Assembly (NCBI GenBank): GCA_937895845.1
Contig: CALBLK010000051.1
Coordinates: 1-24,790, forward strand
Reading direction: 5' to 3'
Length of the DNA stretch: 24,790 nt
From: an uncultured Prevotella sp.
Lineage (GTDB): Bacteria; Bacteroidota; Bacteroidia; Bacteroidales; Bacteroidaceae
The notes under the pieces were generated by a model that worked only from the letters and a program-made list of their open reading frames with translations, was not told the DNA's origin and ran no database searches. The position numbers were made by a program, and so were the translations under genes. This document shows, one piece after another, positions 13,516 through 20,826 of this stretch (the stretch's first letter is position 1; each line of letters begins with the position of its first letter).

Positions 13516-13899
13516 TCAGACCTCCTTTATGCGTATGCCATGCACGTGGAGCATGAGCTTCCGCTTGATGATGTACTCTTTTGTTCGGACGCCCTTGGTG
13601 TCCTCGACGACAGTCTGCCCGGTTGCCCTGTCGGTGTAGACGAAATCGGCGATGTAGCGGCAGGGGCGCTCGAGGAGGACGCGAGTGGCGCATCCCTTGA
13701 AATCCTTGCCACACTCGCCATACTGGGCAGGTATCAACTCATAGGGGACTTGCTCCCGGAGGTCGGTGATAAGTCCGGCACGCTCCATGAGGCGGAGCTG
13801 GGCTGCGCGGTAGTGTTCCTTTTTGGAAGCATGACCGCCGACACGCTGATTACCGTACTTATTCCGGCCTTGGAAAGCATATTGTGAGAACTTAGCCAT
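13516..13899 (-). CDS. DUF1064 nuclease-like protein
   Basis: A 127-aa protein of the DUF1064 family, small phage proteins with a PD-(D/E)xK nuclease-like core. Seen: NKYGNQRV and SKKEHYRA (K27, E28), GLITDLREQVPYEL, YIADFVYTD (D85), and TVVEDTKGVRTKEYIIKRK (E99, K102), which form the expected D...ExK arrangement. I chose ATG 13899 (MAKFSQYAF), overlapping the upstream stop by 8 nt; the longer frame from 13962 adds non-family residues. Four cysteines between about 63 and 80 are not typical for the family. Likely a structure-specific or recombination nuclease in the early operon (inference). Confidence 0.8.
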   Translation of the reverse strand: MAKFSQYAFQGRNKYGNQRVGGHASKKEHYRAAQLRLMERAGLITDLREQVPYELIPAQYGECGKDFKGCATRVLLERPCRYIADFVYTDRATGQTVVEDTKGVRTKEYIIKRKLMLHVHGIRIKEV

Positions 13900-14338
13900 T
13901 GCTTGATGTATTAACCTTGTAGCGGAACAAATCCATAATCTTGGTTTCGTCAAGTGTGGCAATCTCGTAGTCCATGACAGAACATTTCATGTGCTCAACT
14001 ACACAGATGTGAGCGTTGTCAATACTGGAAGCACGGACAATGAAATAAACCGCCTGTTTCTTCTCTTTGCCCGACTTCTCATCAAGCGTGATGAAAACGA
14101 GTTTTGCCTTGAACCATTTGTCGGCTTTGGACAACCCCTCTACAATCTCGGAGTAGTTGGTGCGTTTGATGGTGACCACATCAAAATCGCCAGAAATGTA
14201 CGGTTGCATTTCCTGTGTGATACGTCCCTCAGCCTCTGCAAACGAGCAAGCATCAACAAGGTACAACTCGGTGACTTTCTTTGTCATTCCGTTGTCCGCA
14301 GTCTTCTCGTAGCGAACACCACATTCATAGAGTATCAT
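13892..14338 (-). CDS. DUF4494 family protein
   Basis: A 148-aa protein that matches the DUF4494 pattern of Bacteroidetes and their phages: YECGVRYEKTADNGMTKKVTE, LVDACSFAEAEGRI, YISGDFDVVTIKR, DKWFKAKLVFITLDEKSGKEKK and MDYEIATLDETKIMD. The fold is probably a small alpha/beta domain; no enzymatic residues are known. Its start overlaps the HU stop (ATGA) and its end overlaps the DUF1064 gene, so it belongs to a tight recombination sub-operon. Function unknown. Confidence 0.85.
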   Translation of the reverse strand: MILYECGVRYEKTADNGMTKKVTELYLVDACSFAEAEGRITQEMQPYISGDFDVVTIKRTNYSEIVEGLSKADKWFKAKLVFITLDEKSGKEKKQAVYFIVRASSIDNAHICVVEHMKCSVMDYEIATLDETKIMDLFRYKVNTSSNG

Positions 14339-14634
14339 ACGGCTGCCTCCTTTCCTGCTTCAGTGTTGAGAACCTTAACCAAGTCCTTGCTAATGCGGAA
14401 CTTTGCCGACTTGTGGGCAGGGACAGTGATTGCTTCGCCAGTCTTGATGTTGCGTGCAGGACGCTCCTTGCAGTCAATGGGCTGGAACGTGCCGAAGCCA
14501 CGGATGATAACAGGCTCACCCTTGGCGAGTGTTTCCTTGATTACACGGAGAATGCCGTCAACGGCTTGGAATGTTGTAGAGAGGTGGAGTTTCTCGGAAA
14601 CCGCAACCTCTTTTGCCAATTCATTTTTTGTCAT
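14335..14634 (-). CDS. HU/IHF-family DNA-binding protein
   Basis: A 99-aa histone-like protein. Clear signs are MTKNELAKEVA at the N-terminus, PVIIRGFGTFQPIDCKERPAR in the saddle region, and the DNA-wrapping arm RNIKTGEAITVPAHKSAKFRI. The IHF/HU arm normally has RNP at the tip; here it is RNI. It bends DNA and probably assists origin opening, recombination or integrase complexes of the phage. Its start overlaps the neighbouring small gene, and its stop overlaps DUF4494 (ATGA), so translation is coupled. Confidence 0.92.
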   Translation of the reverse strand: MTKNELAKEVAVSEKLHLSTTFQAVDGILRVIKETLAKGEPVIIRGFGTFQPIDCKERPARNIKTGEAITVPAHKSAKFRISKDLVKVLNTEAGKEAAV

Positions 14635-14785
14635 GATTGAGTTTGATTTTTAATTTGTTTGTTAATTGGGTTATCATGTAAGCACGGCACTTGCATTTCT
14701 GCATTGGCAATGCTTCATAAATCTTCGCAGCCTCATCGAGGTAGGAAATGACCTTTTGAAGGTCGGTTTTGCAGAGGTCAGCCAT
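14621..14785 (-). CDS. Small conserved phage protein, 54 aa
   Basis: A 54-aa helical protein (MADLCKTDLQKVISYLDEAAKIYEA then a CKCR motif and a basic tail). I chose ATG 14785; ATG 14791 two codons earlier is also possible. The longer frame upstream lies in the helicase 3' end and has no protein-like pattern. It overlaps both the helicase stop (14778) and the HU start (14634), typical of a packed phage operon. I recall similar short proteins in Bacteroidetes phages but no function. Confidence 0.65.
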   Translation of the reverse strand: MADLCKTDLQKVISYLDEAAKIYEALPMQKCKCRAYMITQLTNKLKIKLNHDKK

Positions 14786-16247
14786 CGTCATGCGGATTAA
14801 GGAACAGACTTGCAAGTTCATCGAAGTACATTTCATCCTGCGGAATGTCGTCATCGGTGGCCATAATTTGGTTTGCGATGGACTTCTTCTTGTGGATGAT
14901 TGCGTAGAGTGTGCGGTCGATAGTGCCACGACCAAGCAGGTAATAACACGTCACGTTGTCCTTTTGCCCTATGCGGTGAGCACGGTCTTCGCACTGGCAA
15001 CAATCGGCATAGGTCCATGGGAATTCAACGAAAGCCACATTGGAGGAAGCCGTGAGTGTTAGACCGACACCAGCCGCCTTGATGGAACAGACGATGAGTT
15101 GCGCCTTGCCAGACTGGAAAGCATCGACAGCCGCCTGTTTCATCATCATGGAGTCGCGCCCAGTGACGGACACAGCCTTGGGGAACGCCCGCTTTATCTC
15201 GTCCACAATCTCATGCAGGGAGCAGAAGAGAATGAGCGGTTTGCCGTTGGCGAGGAACGTGCGTGTGAAGTCGATGGCCTGTTTCACTTTACCTTTGGCA
15301 GAGAGCGAGCGCAGCGTCATGAACTTGACCAGAGCCTCCATGCGCATTTTGCGCCTGATGTCGATGTCGTCACACTCGGTATATTGGCGCAGATACTCGG
15401 CAAGGTCTTGCTCTGCCAGCATATACTCGTCACGGTTGGAAATGTCCACGATGAGGTCGGTGCGCGTCTTGTCGGGAAGCTGGGTGAGCACCTTTGCCTT
15501 TTCGCGGCGTATCATGCAGCGCGAGTAGAGTTCGGCAGACAGGCGTTCGAGGTTGCGCGGAGCGTCCTCTTCCTCCTTGTTGCGTCTCTCTTTTGTAATC
15601 TCGCCACCGCCAAATTCGGCAAGGAACTTTGCACGTCCCCCAAACTCGGGCAGGCATCCCATGATGGAGAGCTGCGCGATAAGGTCGGCTGGACGATTGA
15701 CGACAGGCGTACCAGAGAGGAGAATGCGATACTCCTTGCCCTCGGCAATGCCACGCGCGAAGATGGTCTGCTGTGCGGAGGGGTCTTTGACGCGGTGAGA
15801 CTCGTCAATGATGATGGAACGGAATAGCTTGATGTCGGGCGTGAAAACCACGTCTTTCAGACGGAAACCGCCACGCGAGCCGCCTTTGATGTCCCAAACG
15901 AAGTATTTCCGCAGACTTTCGTAATTGACTATCGCCACCTGCTGCATGCCCATCTTGAGGAGATACGGCCATGTGGTCATTACCGCATTGTCGAGGACGA
16001 GGGCGTGCTTGTCGGTGAACTTCTCGAACTCACGCTGCCAGTTGATTTTGAGCGAGGACGGGCAGATGACCAGGCAGGGGTAAGCGTTGGCGCAGTCCAC
16101 GACACCGATGCTTTGGAGCGTCTTGCCAAGCCCCGGCTCGTCACCGATGAGGAAACGGTGCCAGCGCAGCCCGGCAAGGATGCCCTCCTTTTGGTAGTCG
16201 TAAGGCTCAACCCGAAGATGATGTCTTAATGTTTCAGCCATACGCAT
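14778..16247 (-). CDS. SNF2-family helicase/translocase (SMARCAL1-like)
   Basis: A 489-aa superfamily 2 DNA translocase. Numbered from ATG 16247: Walker A GDEPGLGKT (35-43), DESH Walker B (148-151), SGTP motif III (178-181), the second RecA-like domain with LILFCSLHEIVDEI and VCSIKAAGVGLTLTA, and motif VI QCEDRAHRIGQ (418-428). All motifs are present, so it should be an active ATPase. A start at 16241 (MAETLRH) is equally possible; both overlap the upstream stop at 16234. Phage SNF2 proteins of this size probably remodel replication forks or aid recombination. It has no extra nuclease domain. It lies between a Cys-containing small gene and HU in the recombination operon. Confidence 0.93.
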   Translation of the reverse strand: MRMAETLRHHLRVEPYDYQKEGILAGLRWHRFLIGDEPGLGKTLQSIGVVDCANAYPCLVICPSSLKINWQREFEKFTDKHALVLDNAVMTTWPYLLKMGMQQVAIVNYESLRKYFVWDIKGGSRGGFRLKDVVFTPDIKLFRSIIIDESHRVKDPSAQQTIFARGIAEGKEYRILLSGTPVVNRPADLIAQLSIMGCLPEFGGRAKFLAEFGGGEITKERRNKEEEDAPRNLERLSAELYSRCMIRREKAKVLTQLPDKTRTDLIVDISNRDEYMLAEQDLAEYLRQYTECDDIDIRRKMRMEALVKFMTLRSLSAKGKVKQAIDFTRTFLANGKPLILFCSLHEIVDEIKRAFPKAVSVTGRDSMMMKQAAVDAFQSGKAQLIVCSIKAAGVGLTLTASSNVAFVEFPWTYADCCQCEDRAHRIGQKDNVTCYYLLGRGTIDRTLYAIIHKKKSIANQIMATDDDIPQDEMYFDELASLFLNPHDDG

Positions 16248-16494
16248 TGAGTTTATGGGTTGAAAGTGTAATGTCGTAGCCTTGGCGAAAAGCCAGTTTA
16301 CGCAGGTCGGCACAATTCAGATGACAATGGCGAGCCTCTTTGGAACGTGCGTCCATGCCAGAGGAAGAACGCACACCGCCCACCATACCGCCACAAGTGT
16401 AGCCATATTGCCCAGACCATACAGCGAAAGGACACATACGTCTTAGGCGTTTAAGCAGACTGACCTGTGCGGTTTGTGATAATATCTTGCTCAT
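16234..16494 (-). CDS. Small hypothetical protein, possibly metal-binding
   Basis: An 86-aa basic protein of unknown function. It contains C21, C34 and the cluster HCHLNC (56-61), which could form a zinc site together. The N-terminus is helical (SKILSQTAQVSLLKRLRRM) and the centre Gly/Ser-rich (GYTCGGMVGGVRSSSG). The helicase start lies within its last codons, suggesting coupling. No family recognised. Confidence 0.55.
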   Translation of the reverse strand: MSKILSQTAQVSLLKRLRRMCPFAVWSGQYGYTCGGMVGGVRSSSGMDARSKEARHCHLNCADLRKLAFRQGYDITLSTHKLNAYG

Positions 16495-16521
16495 AACTAT
16501 ATTCGTTTTCTGTGGTTGAAC

Positions 16522-17190
16522 TTATTGGAGGTTGAAGCACCAGTATTGGAAAGCCAGTTCTTCGTACTTCTCGCGTCCGCGAGTGTAGATGTCGTCACCC
16601 CTGTTGATGAACTTCTTGAAGATGCGGCAGTTCTTCTTGCTGATGGCGTAGATGAAATCACGGTCTGAATGGGCAATGTCCATGTACCAAGCACGCGACC
16701 TGTCCCAGTCGAAAAAATCAACGGCATTGTCGAACTCCGCCTGTGTGGAGGCAAACGTGGTCTTTAGGTCGCCACCAAAATGGGCGGACGGAAGCCACCA
16801 GTCCCACTTGCAGCGTGTGTCAAGGCAGAAACAGAAACCGCCATTGCAAAACTCCTGCTGCTTGTTGACCATGAACCGCTGCGTATCGGACAACTCCAGC
16901 ACCTTGGCAAGGAAAGGGTCTCTGCGAGCCTCGGCACGGAGTGCACGCTGCATTTCGCGAGCATGGAGGAACTCCTCCTCGGAGCATTGCTCACCGTCAA
17001 TCGTCATGTGGAGGAAGTCCACACGCGAGGGTTCAGTGATGATGGCATCTACGATAGAGCCGAAGCGAAAAGCCGCCTCACGGTCGCCATACTGCATGTG
17101 AGGGTGCAGCAGGTTCTTCAGTTCAGTAAGGTCAGAGTTGCTGACCTCACTGCGCTGATAGTATGCGTCCGGGTTGTTAATCTTCGTCAT
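16522..17190 (-). CDS. PD-(D/E)xK exonuclease, RecE/lambda-exonuclease-like
   Basis: A 222-aa protein of the phage RecE-type / DUF3799-like nuclease group. Signs: DLTELKNLLHP, FRFGSIVDAIITEP (the family's 'G..vHa' helix), KWDWW with D130, and DLKTT (D141-x-K143) for the PD-(D/E)xK core, then FDWDRSRAWYMDI and REKYEELAFQYW. Expected role: resect dsDNA ends to give ssDNA for the RecT protein encoded at 18730. I chose ATG 17190 (MTKINNPDAYYQ); it overlaps the zinc-protein stop by 14 nt. Together with RecT, HU and SNF2 helicase it makes a complete phage annealing system. Confidence 0.85.
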   Translation of the reverse strand: MTKINNPDAYYQRSEVSNSDLTELKNLLHPHMQYGDREAAFRFGSIVDAIITEPSRVDFLHMTIDGEQCSEEEFLHAREMQRALRAEARRDPFLAKVLELSDTQRFMVNKQQEFCNGGFCFCLDTRCKWDWWLPSAHFGGDLKTTFASTQAEFDNAVDFFDWDRSRAWYMDIAHSDRDFIYAISKKNCRIFKKFINRGDDIYTRGREKYEELAFQYWCFNLQ

Positions 17191-17488
17191 AGTCATCGTA
17201 ATCGGGTTCATATTCCACTTCGCCCTCACCACCGCACACCTCACAAGTTTCCATTTCGCCCTTGCAGTAGTGCTGGCCACGAGCGATAGCCTCGTCTTCA
17301 TCTTCGGGCAGGAGGTTGTAGGTCTGTTCGGTACATTCCATTTCGTTGCCAGTGTTGATATCGTAGGCATGGTAGTGGTAGCCTTTGCCACCACAGGCTG
17401 CACACTCGACATAAGTAGGCTCACGTTCATTCCATGGGGCGCGAGGGTCATATTCAGCCCCAGCAGGATAATATCCACTTTCGTACAT
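17177..17488 (-). CDS. Zinc-finger protein with two CxxCGGxG motifs
   Basis: A 103-aa acidic protein. CAACGGKG (C29, C32) and CEVCGGEG (C82, C85) are DnaJ-type zinc knuckles that would pair in one zinc site; C52 and C75 lie between. The C-terminus is strongly acidic (EPDYDDYDED). The gene sits between the coiled-coil RecT-associated protein and the exonuclease, and its 3' end overlaps the exonuclease start, so a role in the recombination complex is likely (inference). Confidence 0.75.
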   Translation of the reverse strand: MYESGYYPAGAEYDPRAPWNEREPTYVECAACGGKGYHYHAYDINTGNEMECTEQTYNLLPEDEDEAIARGQHYCKGEMETCEVCGGEGEVEYEPDYDDYDED

Positions 17489-17490
17489 AG

Positions 17491-18711
17491 TTACTTGGCT
17501 TTAACTTCGTCCTCGTAGGTGATGGACGATGAATTGATAAATTCGGGGTGGTCTTTGTCGTTGGCCACTTTCTCACAGTAGGTAATCTGTTTCTTGAAAG
17601 TCTTGGCAAGGTCTTCAACAGACAGGAACTTGCCCTCCTTAGCCCACCAAAACGACACGGCAGCGATGATGCCCTCCGGGTCGTGGAACACCATACGCTT
17701 CTTGACGGAAGTCTTTGGCTGATAGCCAGCAGGAGCAACCACGGATTGCTGACCGAAGAGACTGCCCAGTTCGGAAGCCTCGGCTTGCATCTTCTTCTTT
17801 GCGGCTTCCTCTTCCTCCTTGCGTTTACGTTCTGTCTCAATGCGCTTTGCCTCGGCTTCTTCGCGTGCTTTCAGTTCAGCAGCCATGCGTGCTTTCTCTT
17901 CCTCGTTGGCTTTCTGCATACGTTCAAGTTCGGCTTTCTTAGAGGGAAGAGCGTCCATGATGTTGTCGCGGTAGTCGCCCACCTCAAACTGGTATTGCTT
18001 GGCGAACTGCTCCATGAGTTTGAGGGCAATGGACGTGCGCACCTCACGTAGTTTGTCCTGCATGTCGGAAAGTTCGGCAGGTATGCGGACTGTGGAGGGT
18101 GTCTTTGTCGCCCAGTCTTGCGGCAGGACAACAGAAAACTCCTTGATGGCACGGCACTGCGCCTCGTAGTTGTCAAGCGTCACATTGGCATTGAGGTCAG
18201 TGAGAGCATTGATGGACTGTGCCGTATAGGTGTTGAACGACCGCTTGTAGTCGTCCTCCACTTCCTGCTTGTAGCGGTTGAACGCTTGCTCACGCTGTTG
18301 GCGGAGCAACTCTTCCCTGCGTCTGCGCTCCTCCTCTGCACGTTTGCGAGCGGCATAGGCATTGCGAGCCTGTTGTATTTGGTAAGGCACAGAGTCTGTC
18401 TTGGTTGGGTCGATGGAGTTTTCCATGCCAGTAAACTCACTGCGTATCTGGTCAAAGAGTTTGGTGATGGCTGAACGGTTGGTGTTCATTTTCTTCACCG
18501 TGTTCTTGGCCTTGGTGATATAAGTGGCGCACTGCATATCCAGTTCGTCATTCATTCCATGCTCATTGATTTGTGCAAGGAGACGCTTGCCGTAATCGTT
18601 GCAACGCTGGCAAGAGAGCGTGTTGTCTTGATAAATCTGTGGCGCGGACTGCGCTATCATCTGCACATTCTCCTTGCGGACGATGGTCAGGTCTGTTGTC
18701 TGTTCACTCAT
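17491..18711 (-). CDS. Coiled-coil protein of the RecT/exonuclease operon
   Basis: A 406-aa, highly charged helical protein. Two long coiled-coil regions are visible: about 118-150 (ARKRAEEERRRREELLRQQ) and about 255-315 (ELERMQKANEEEKARMAAE, then ETERKRKEEEEAAKKK). A C-terminal globular part (about 335-400) has KTSVKKRMVFHDPEGIIAAV and YCEKVANDKDHPEF. Proteins like this are common beside recT in Bacteroidetes phages; I know no defined activity. It may hold ssDNA-annealing complexes together (inference). It is separated from the zinc protein by 2 nt and from recT by 18 nt. Confidence 0.72.
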   Translation of the reverse strand: MSEQTTDLTIVRKENVQMIAQSAPQIYQDNTLSCQRCNDYGKRLLAQINEHGMNDELDMQCATYITKAKNTVKKMNTNRSAITKLFDQIRSEFTGMENSIDPTKTDSVPYQIQQARNAYAARKRAEEERRRREELLRQQREQAFNRYKQEVEDDYKRSFNTYTAQSINALTDLNANVTLDNYEAQCRAIKEFSVVLPQDWATKTPSTVRIPAELSDMQDKLREVRTSIALKLMEQFAKQYQFEVGDYRDNIMDALPSKKAELERMQKANEEEKARMAAELKAREEAEAKRIETERKRKEEEEAAKKKMQAEASELGSLFGQQSVVAPAGYQPKTSVKKRMVFHDPEGIIAAVSFWWAKEGKFLSVEDLAKTFKKQITYCEKVANDKDHPEFINSSSITYEDEVKAK

Positions 18712-18729
18712 AGCTGTGGTCGTTAAGGG

Positions 18730-19731
18730 TTAGAATGTGTCGTCCTCGCCGTGGGCCGCAGGGTCAACGGTAACACCTGCCGAAGTGTCGGAGGCAGGGG
18801 CAAAAGACTGTTCCTGTGGCTTGACAATCTCGCCAGTAGTAGTGTCCACCTGTTCGCCATCAGCAGTGATGCCGTAGAGGTCGTCATTGATTTCAACATC
18901 GTCAACCTGCTGTGACTCCAGCTGCGTGGCACGGCCGACGCGCGCCTTGGGGTAGGCCTTGAACGCGTGCTTGATGCACTTGGCGACGAGGAAGCCGGGG
19001 TCAATCTGTCCGCCCTGCGCTGTGTAGAGGTCGTTTGGCTTTCCGTTCTCCCACTGCCTTGTCTGCGGGTTGTACTTGCGGTTCTGGCGTGCGGAGAAGC
19101 CCGAGAGCCGCTGCCAGTCCTCTGGAAGCATGACGGCATAGTCGGCAGAGCCATCAGCACGAGTAATCTTCATGAAGCACGCCACGATGCGCCCGGACTG
19201 GTGAGGAAGACGGCAGGTATAGTTGACGAACTTCTGCCCATTGCGCTCGCCGAACTCGAAGCTGTCCTCCTCGTAGACGATAACCGGATTGTCGGCGTGG
19301 CGTATCTGGCCGCAGCGTGCGCGAAGCACCAGCTCGCCATAGCCGGAGACGGTGAGAACACACTGCGTCTCGTAGCGGTTCTTCTTCTGTCCGCGCTCGT
19401 CCATGTAGGCGTCCACGGCGATGGAGCGTGCGAGGAGGTAGGCCTGCGCCCTTGCGCCCGGTTCGAGAGAGAGGCCCGAGATGGCCACGTCAAGGAATGA
19501 CGTGAAGAGTGAGAAGTGCGTACACTTGGTGCGGATGTCCTCTTTCTCGGCGAGGAGGCGGTTGAAGTAGCGAGACTCTCGCTCGTAGGCCGCTTCGCCC
19601 GGCACGCCTGTGGAGGGTGTCCACATGGTGTCGTAAATCTGGATGAACTTGTCGCGCACGTTGCCGTTGCGGACGATTTCTGACGGTTTCAGCTCGTTGA
19701 GCGCCTTGACCGTGATTTCCATTTTTCCCAT
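18730..19731 (-). CDS. recT: RecT-family ssDNA annealing protein
   Basis: A 333-aa single-strand annealing protein. RecT-type core: SLFTSFLDVAISGLSLEPG, QAYLLAR, TQCVLTVSGYGELVLRARCG, YEEDSFEFGERNG and a later QIDPGFLVAKCIKHAFKAYPK. It promotes annealing of complementary strands after end resection by the exonuclease at 16522. The C-terminal 60 residues are acidic and low in conservation, as usual for protein-protein tails. GC content drops sharply near 18925, where the tail begins, suggesting a mosaic join within the gene. Translation starts after an AT-rich leader with a 10-bp direct repeat. Gene symbol given for the family, not for a specific orthologue. Confidence 0.88.
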   Translation of the reverse strand: MGKMEITVKALNELKPSEIVRNGNVRDKFIQIYDTMWTPSTGVPGEAAYERESRYFNRLLAEKEDIRTKCTHFSLFTSFLDVAISGLSLEPGARAQAYLLARSIAVDAYMDERGQKKNRYETQCVLTVSGYGELVLRARCGQIRHADNPVIVYEEDSFEFGERNGQKFVNYTCRLPHQSGRIVACFMKITRADGSADYAVMLPEDWQRLSGFSARQNRKYNPQTRQWENGKPNDLYTAQGGQIDPGFLVAKCIKHAFKAYPKARVGRATQLESQQVDDVEINDDLYGITADGEQVDTTTGEIVKPQEQSFAPASDTSAGVTVDPAAHGEDDTF

Positions 19732-19742
19732 AGTCGTTGTAA

Positions 19743-19762
19743 ATTGAATGTGATTGAATGTG
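19743..19762 (-). repeat. 10-bp direct repeat in the recT leader
   Basis: ATTGAATGTG occurs twice in tandem (19743-19752 and 19753-19762), followed by ATTAAG. It lies just upstream of the recT start codon. Like the arrays at 9939 and 11847 it is AT-rich and rich in the string CAAT/ATTG, so it may be a leader element for translation or a protein site. Confidence 0.6.
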
Positions 19763-19787
19763 ATTAAGTTTTATTCATTATGCGAGA

Positions 19788-19871
19788 GCCGCAGGGAGGA
19801 GTTGAACCTGCCTAATGTCCGACGCCGTTGCCTTTCGTCCGTGCCTATCCGATTAGCACGCTATCTGCGGC
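19788..19871 (-). other. tRNA-like element (degenerate or unusual)
   Basis: On the minus strand 84 nt are bounded by a perfect 7-bp acceptor-like stem (GCCGCAG with CTGCGGC). A T-arm follows the standard form, with loop TTCAACT and a 5-bp stem with one C-C mismatch, and a D-arm with GTGC/GCAC and the classical loop AATCGGATAG. However, five instead of two bases join acceptor and D-arm, and the anticodon region can form only a four-pair stem with an 11-nt loop. I therefore cannot name an anticodon. No CCA is encoded. It may be a decayed tRNA or a tRNA mimic in the early leader. Confidence 0.4.
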
Positions 19872-19881
19872 AAGTGGCTTG

Positions 19882-20151
19882 CTATCTGAAATAGTCTTGC
19901 TGTGTTCTTTGCAAAAGCCGTAGGTCAGCCGTTCGGTATTCAACTTTTCCGGGTCGCTTGTAGGCTGTCACCTTGCCCTGCTTGCGCCACCGCTCCACGT
20001 TACCCCTACCAAACATGGCAAACGCCTTGTTTTGGCTGATGAATTCGGGGTCGTGTGCGTCCTGCTTCAGCATGTGTACCACCGTAGCGGCCACATCATT
20101 GAGGAATGTGGAGTATCTGACGCATTTGTCGGAGAAGTTAAGCCAGCCCAT
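19882..20151 (-). CDS. HTH DNA-binding protein, excisionase-like
   Basis: An 89-aa protein with a MerR/excisionase-type winged HTH in its second half: EFISQNKAFAMFGRGNVERW then RKQGKVTAYKRPGKVEYRT and the following helix DLRLLQRTQQDYF. The pattern 'helix-turn-helix, basic turn, strand' matches the HTH_17 type used by phage excisionases and regulators. It lies just after the tRNA-like element and is coupled to the upstream membrane gene (TAATG overlap). It could control early transcription or assist excision by the integrase at 23358; the distance to int does not exclude this. Confidence 0.7.
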   Translation of the reverse strand: MGWLNFSDKCVRYSTFLNDVAATVVHMLKQDAHDPEFISQNKAFAMFGRGNVERWRKQGKVTAYKRPGKVEYRTADLRLLQRTQQDYFR

Positions 20152-20429
20152 TAGTCTTCGTTATCCTTTAATTGCATGGGGTTAGGTGCGTTGTCTGCTT
20201 CTTCACACCACTTGAAGATTGCTTTCAGCCATTCGTCCGTTTCTTTCCAGCGAGCAGTAAGGGTAAACATGACGACAAGCAAAATGATTGCAAAAACCTT
20301 GTCAAGGACAAAGTGGAGGAGGAACGAGAGTATTGCTTCGTCTTGCTCCTCACCGAAGAGGAACAATGTACCGAAACCGCCAAGTATGGTGATGATGGCA
20401 ATGCGGAGGATTGAAACTGCTTTTTTCAT
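20151..20429 (-). CDS. Small two-helix membrane protein
   Basis: A 92-aa protein with two transmembrane helices at about residues 6-26 (ILRIAIITILGGFGTLFLF) and 35-58 (LSFLLHFVLDKVFAIILLVV), joined by a short acidic loop, and a charged cytoplasmic-type tail (ETDEWLKAIFKWCEEADN). I chose ATG 20429 (MKKAVSILRI), which overlaps the upstream stop by ATGA; the longer frame adds a non-signal extension. The 1-nt stop/start overlap (TAATG) with the HTH gene shows tight coupling. In this early cluster with a lipoprotein, exclusion of other phages is a reasonable guess. Confidence 0.65.
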   Translation of the reverse strand: MKKAVSILRIAIITILGGFGTLFLFGEEQDEAILSFLLHFVLDKVFAIILLVVMFTLTARWKETDEWLKAIFKWCEEADNAPNPMQLKDNED

Positions 20430-20581
20430 TTCTTTTCTGATTTTTTGATTGGAATATTTGCACATGGTGGAACAACTGCGTGTTCAACGTAGCGATTGAG
20501 CAGGGTGCAGTAACAGCCGTTGAGGGCGTTGTAGGACTGACGGCAAGAGACGCATATCTTGTTGCCATGGCTTAGAAGCAT
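20426..20581 (-). CDS. Small Cys-rich protein, 51 aa
   Basis: A 51-aa protein from ATG 20581: KICVSCRQSY (C10, C13), NGCYCTLL (C23, C25) and C40. The CxxC and CxC spacing suggests a small zinc site. Its start overlaps the lipoprotein stop, and its stop overlaps the membrane gene start (ATGA), so four genes here are chained by overlaps. The longer frame (to 20719) antisense-like extension shows no protein pattern. Function unknown. Confidence 0.55.
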   Translation of the reverse strand: MLLSHGNKICVSCRQSYNALNGCYCTLLNRYVEHAVVPPCANIPIKKSEKK

Positions 20582-20817
20582 TGAGTGATGCCAAGTTTGG
20601 CAAAAGCCTCTCCTTCTGATACTGAGCCGCGCCAAGCATCGAGATAGTCGTTGATGGCTTGGTCGTTGTTGCGGTCGGCCTGTTCGTTGTAGCCGAACTC
20701 CTTGCAGAACGCAGACCAACTGATGCGGTCGAGTTCCTCGTCAGAGAGGTGAGTTGTAGTGTTGCAGCTGATGAGGCTTGCAAGGAGGAGTGCGGAGGTG
20801 ATGATTATCTTCTTCAT
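20572..20817 (-). CDS. Small phage lipoprotein
   Basis: An 81-aa protein with a typical lipoprotein signal peptide: MKKIIITSALLLASLISC, lipobox LISC with the lipidated Cys at residue 18. The mature part is short, acidic and helical (DEELDRISWSAFCKEFGYN, then NDYLDAW). A lipoprotein made from the early promoter and not with the lysis genes suggests a role in the infected or lysogenic cell, such as blocking superinfection by other phages (inference). It lies 10 nt after the 68-aa gene. Confidence 0.75.
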   Translation of the reverse strand: MKKIIITSALLLASLISCNTTTHLSDEELDRISWSAFCKEFGYNEQADRNNDQAINDYLDAWRGSVSEGEAFAKLGITQCF

Positions 20818-20826
20818 TGTTGTATG

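Noticed and set aside
19788..19871. Ordinary tRNA gene with a named anticodon
   Set aside because: The anticodon stem-loop is not canonical, so it is listed as tRNA-like only.
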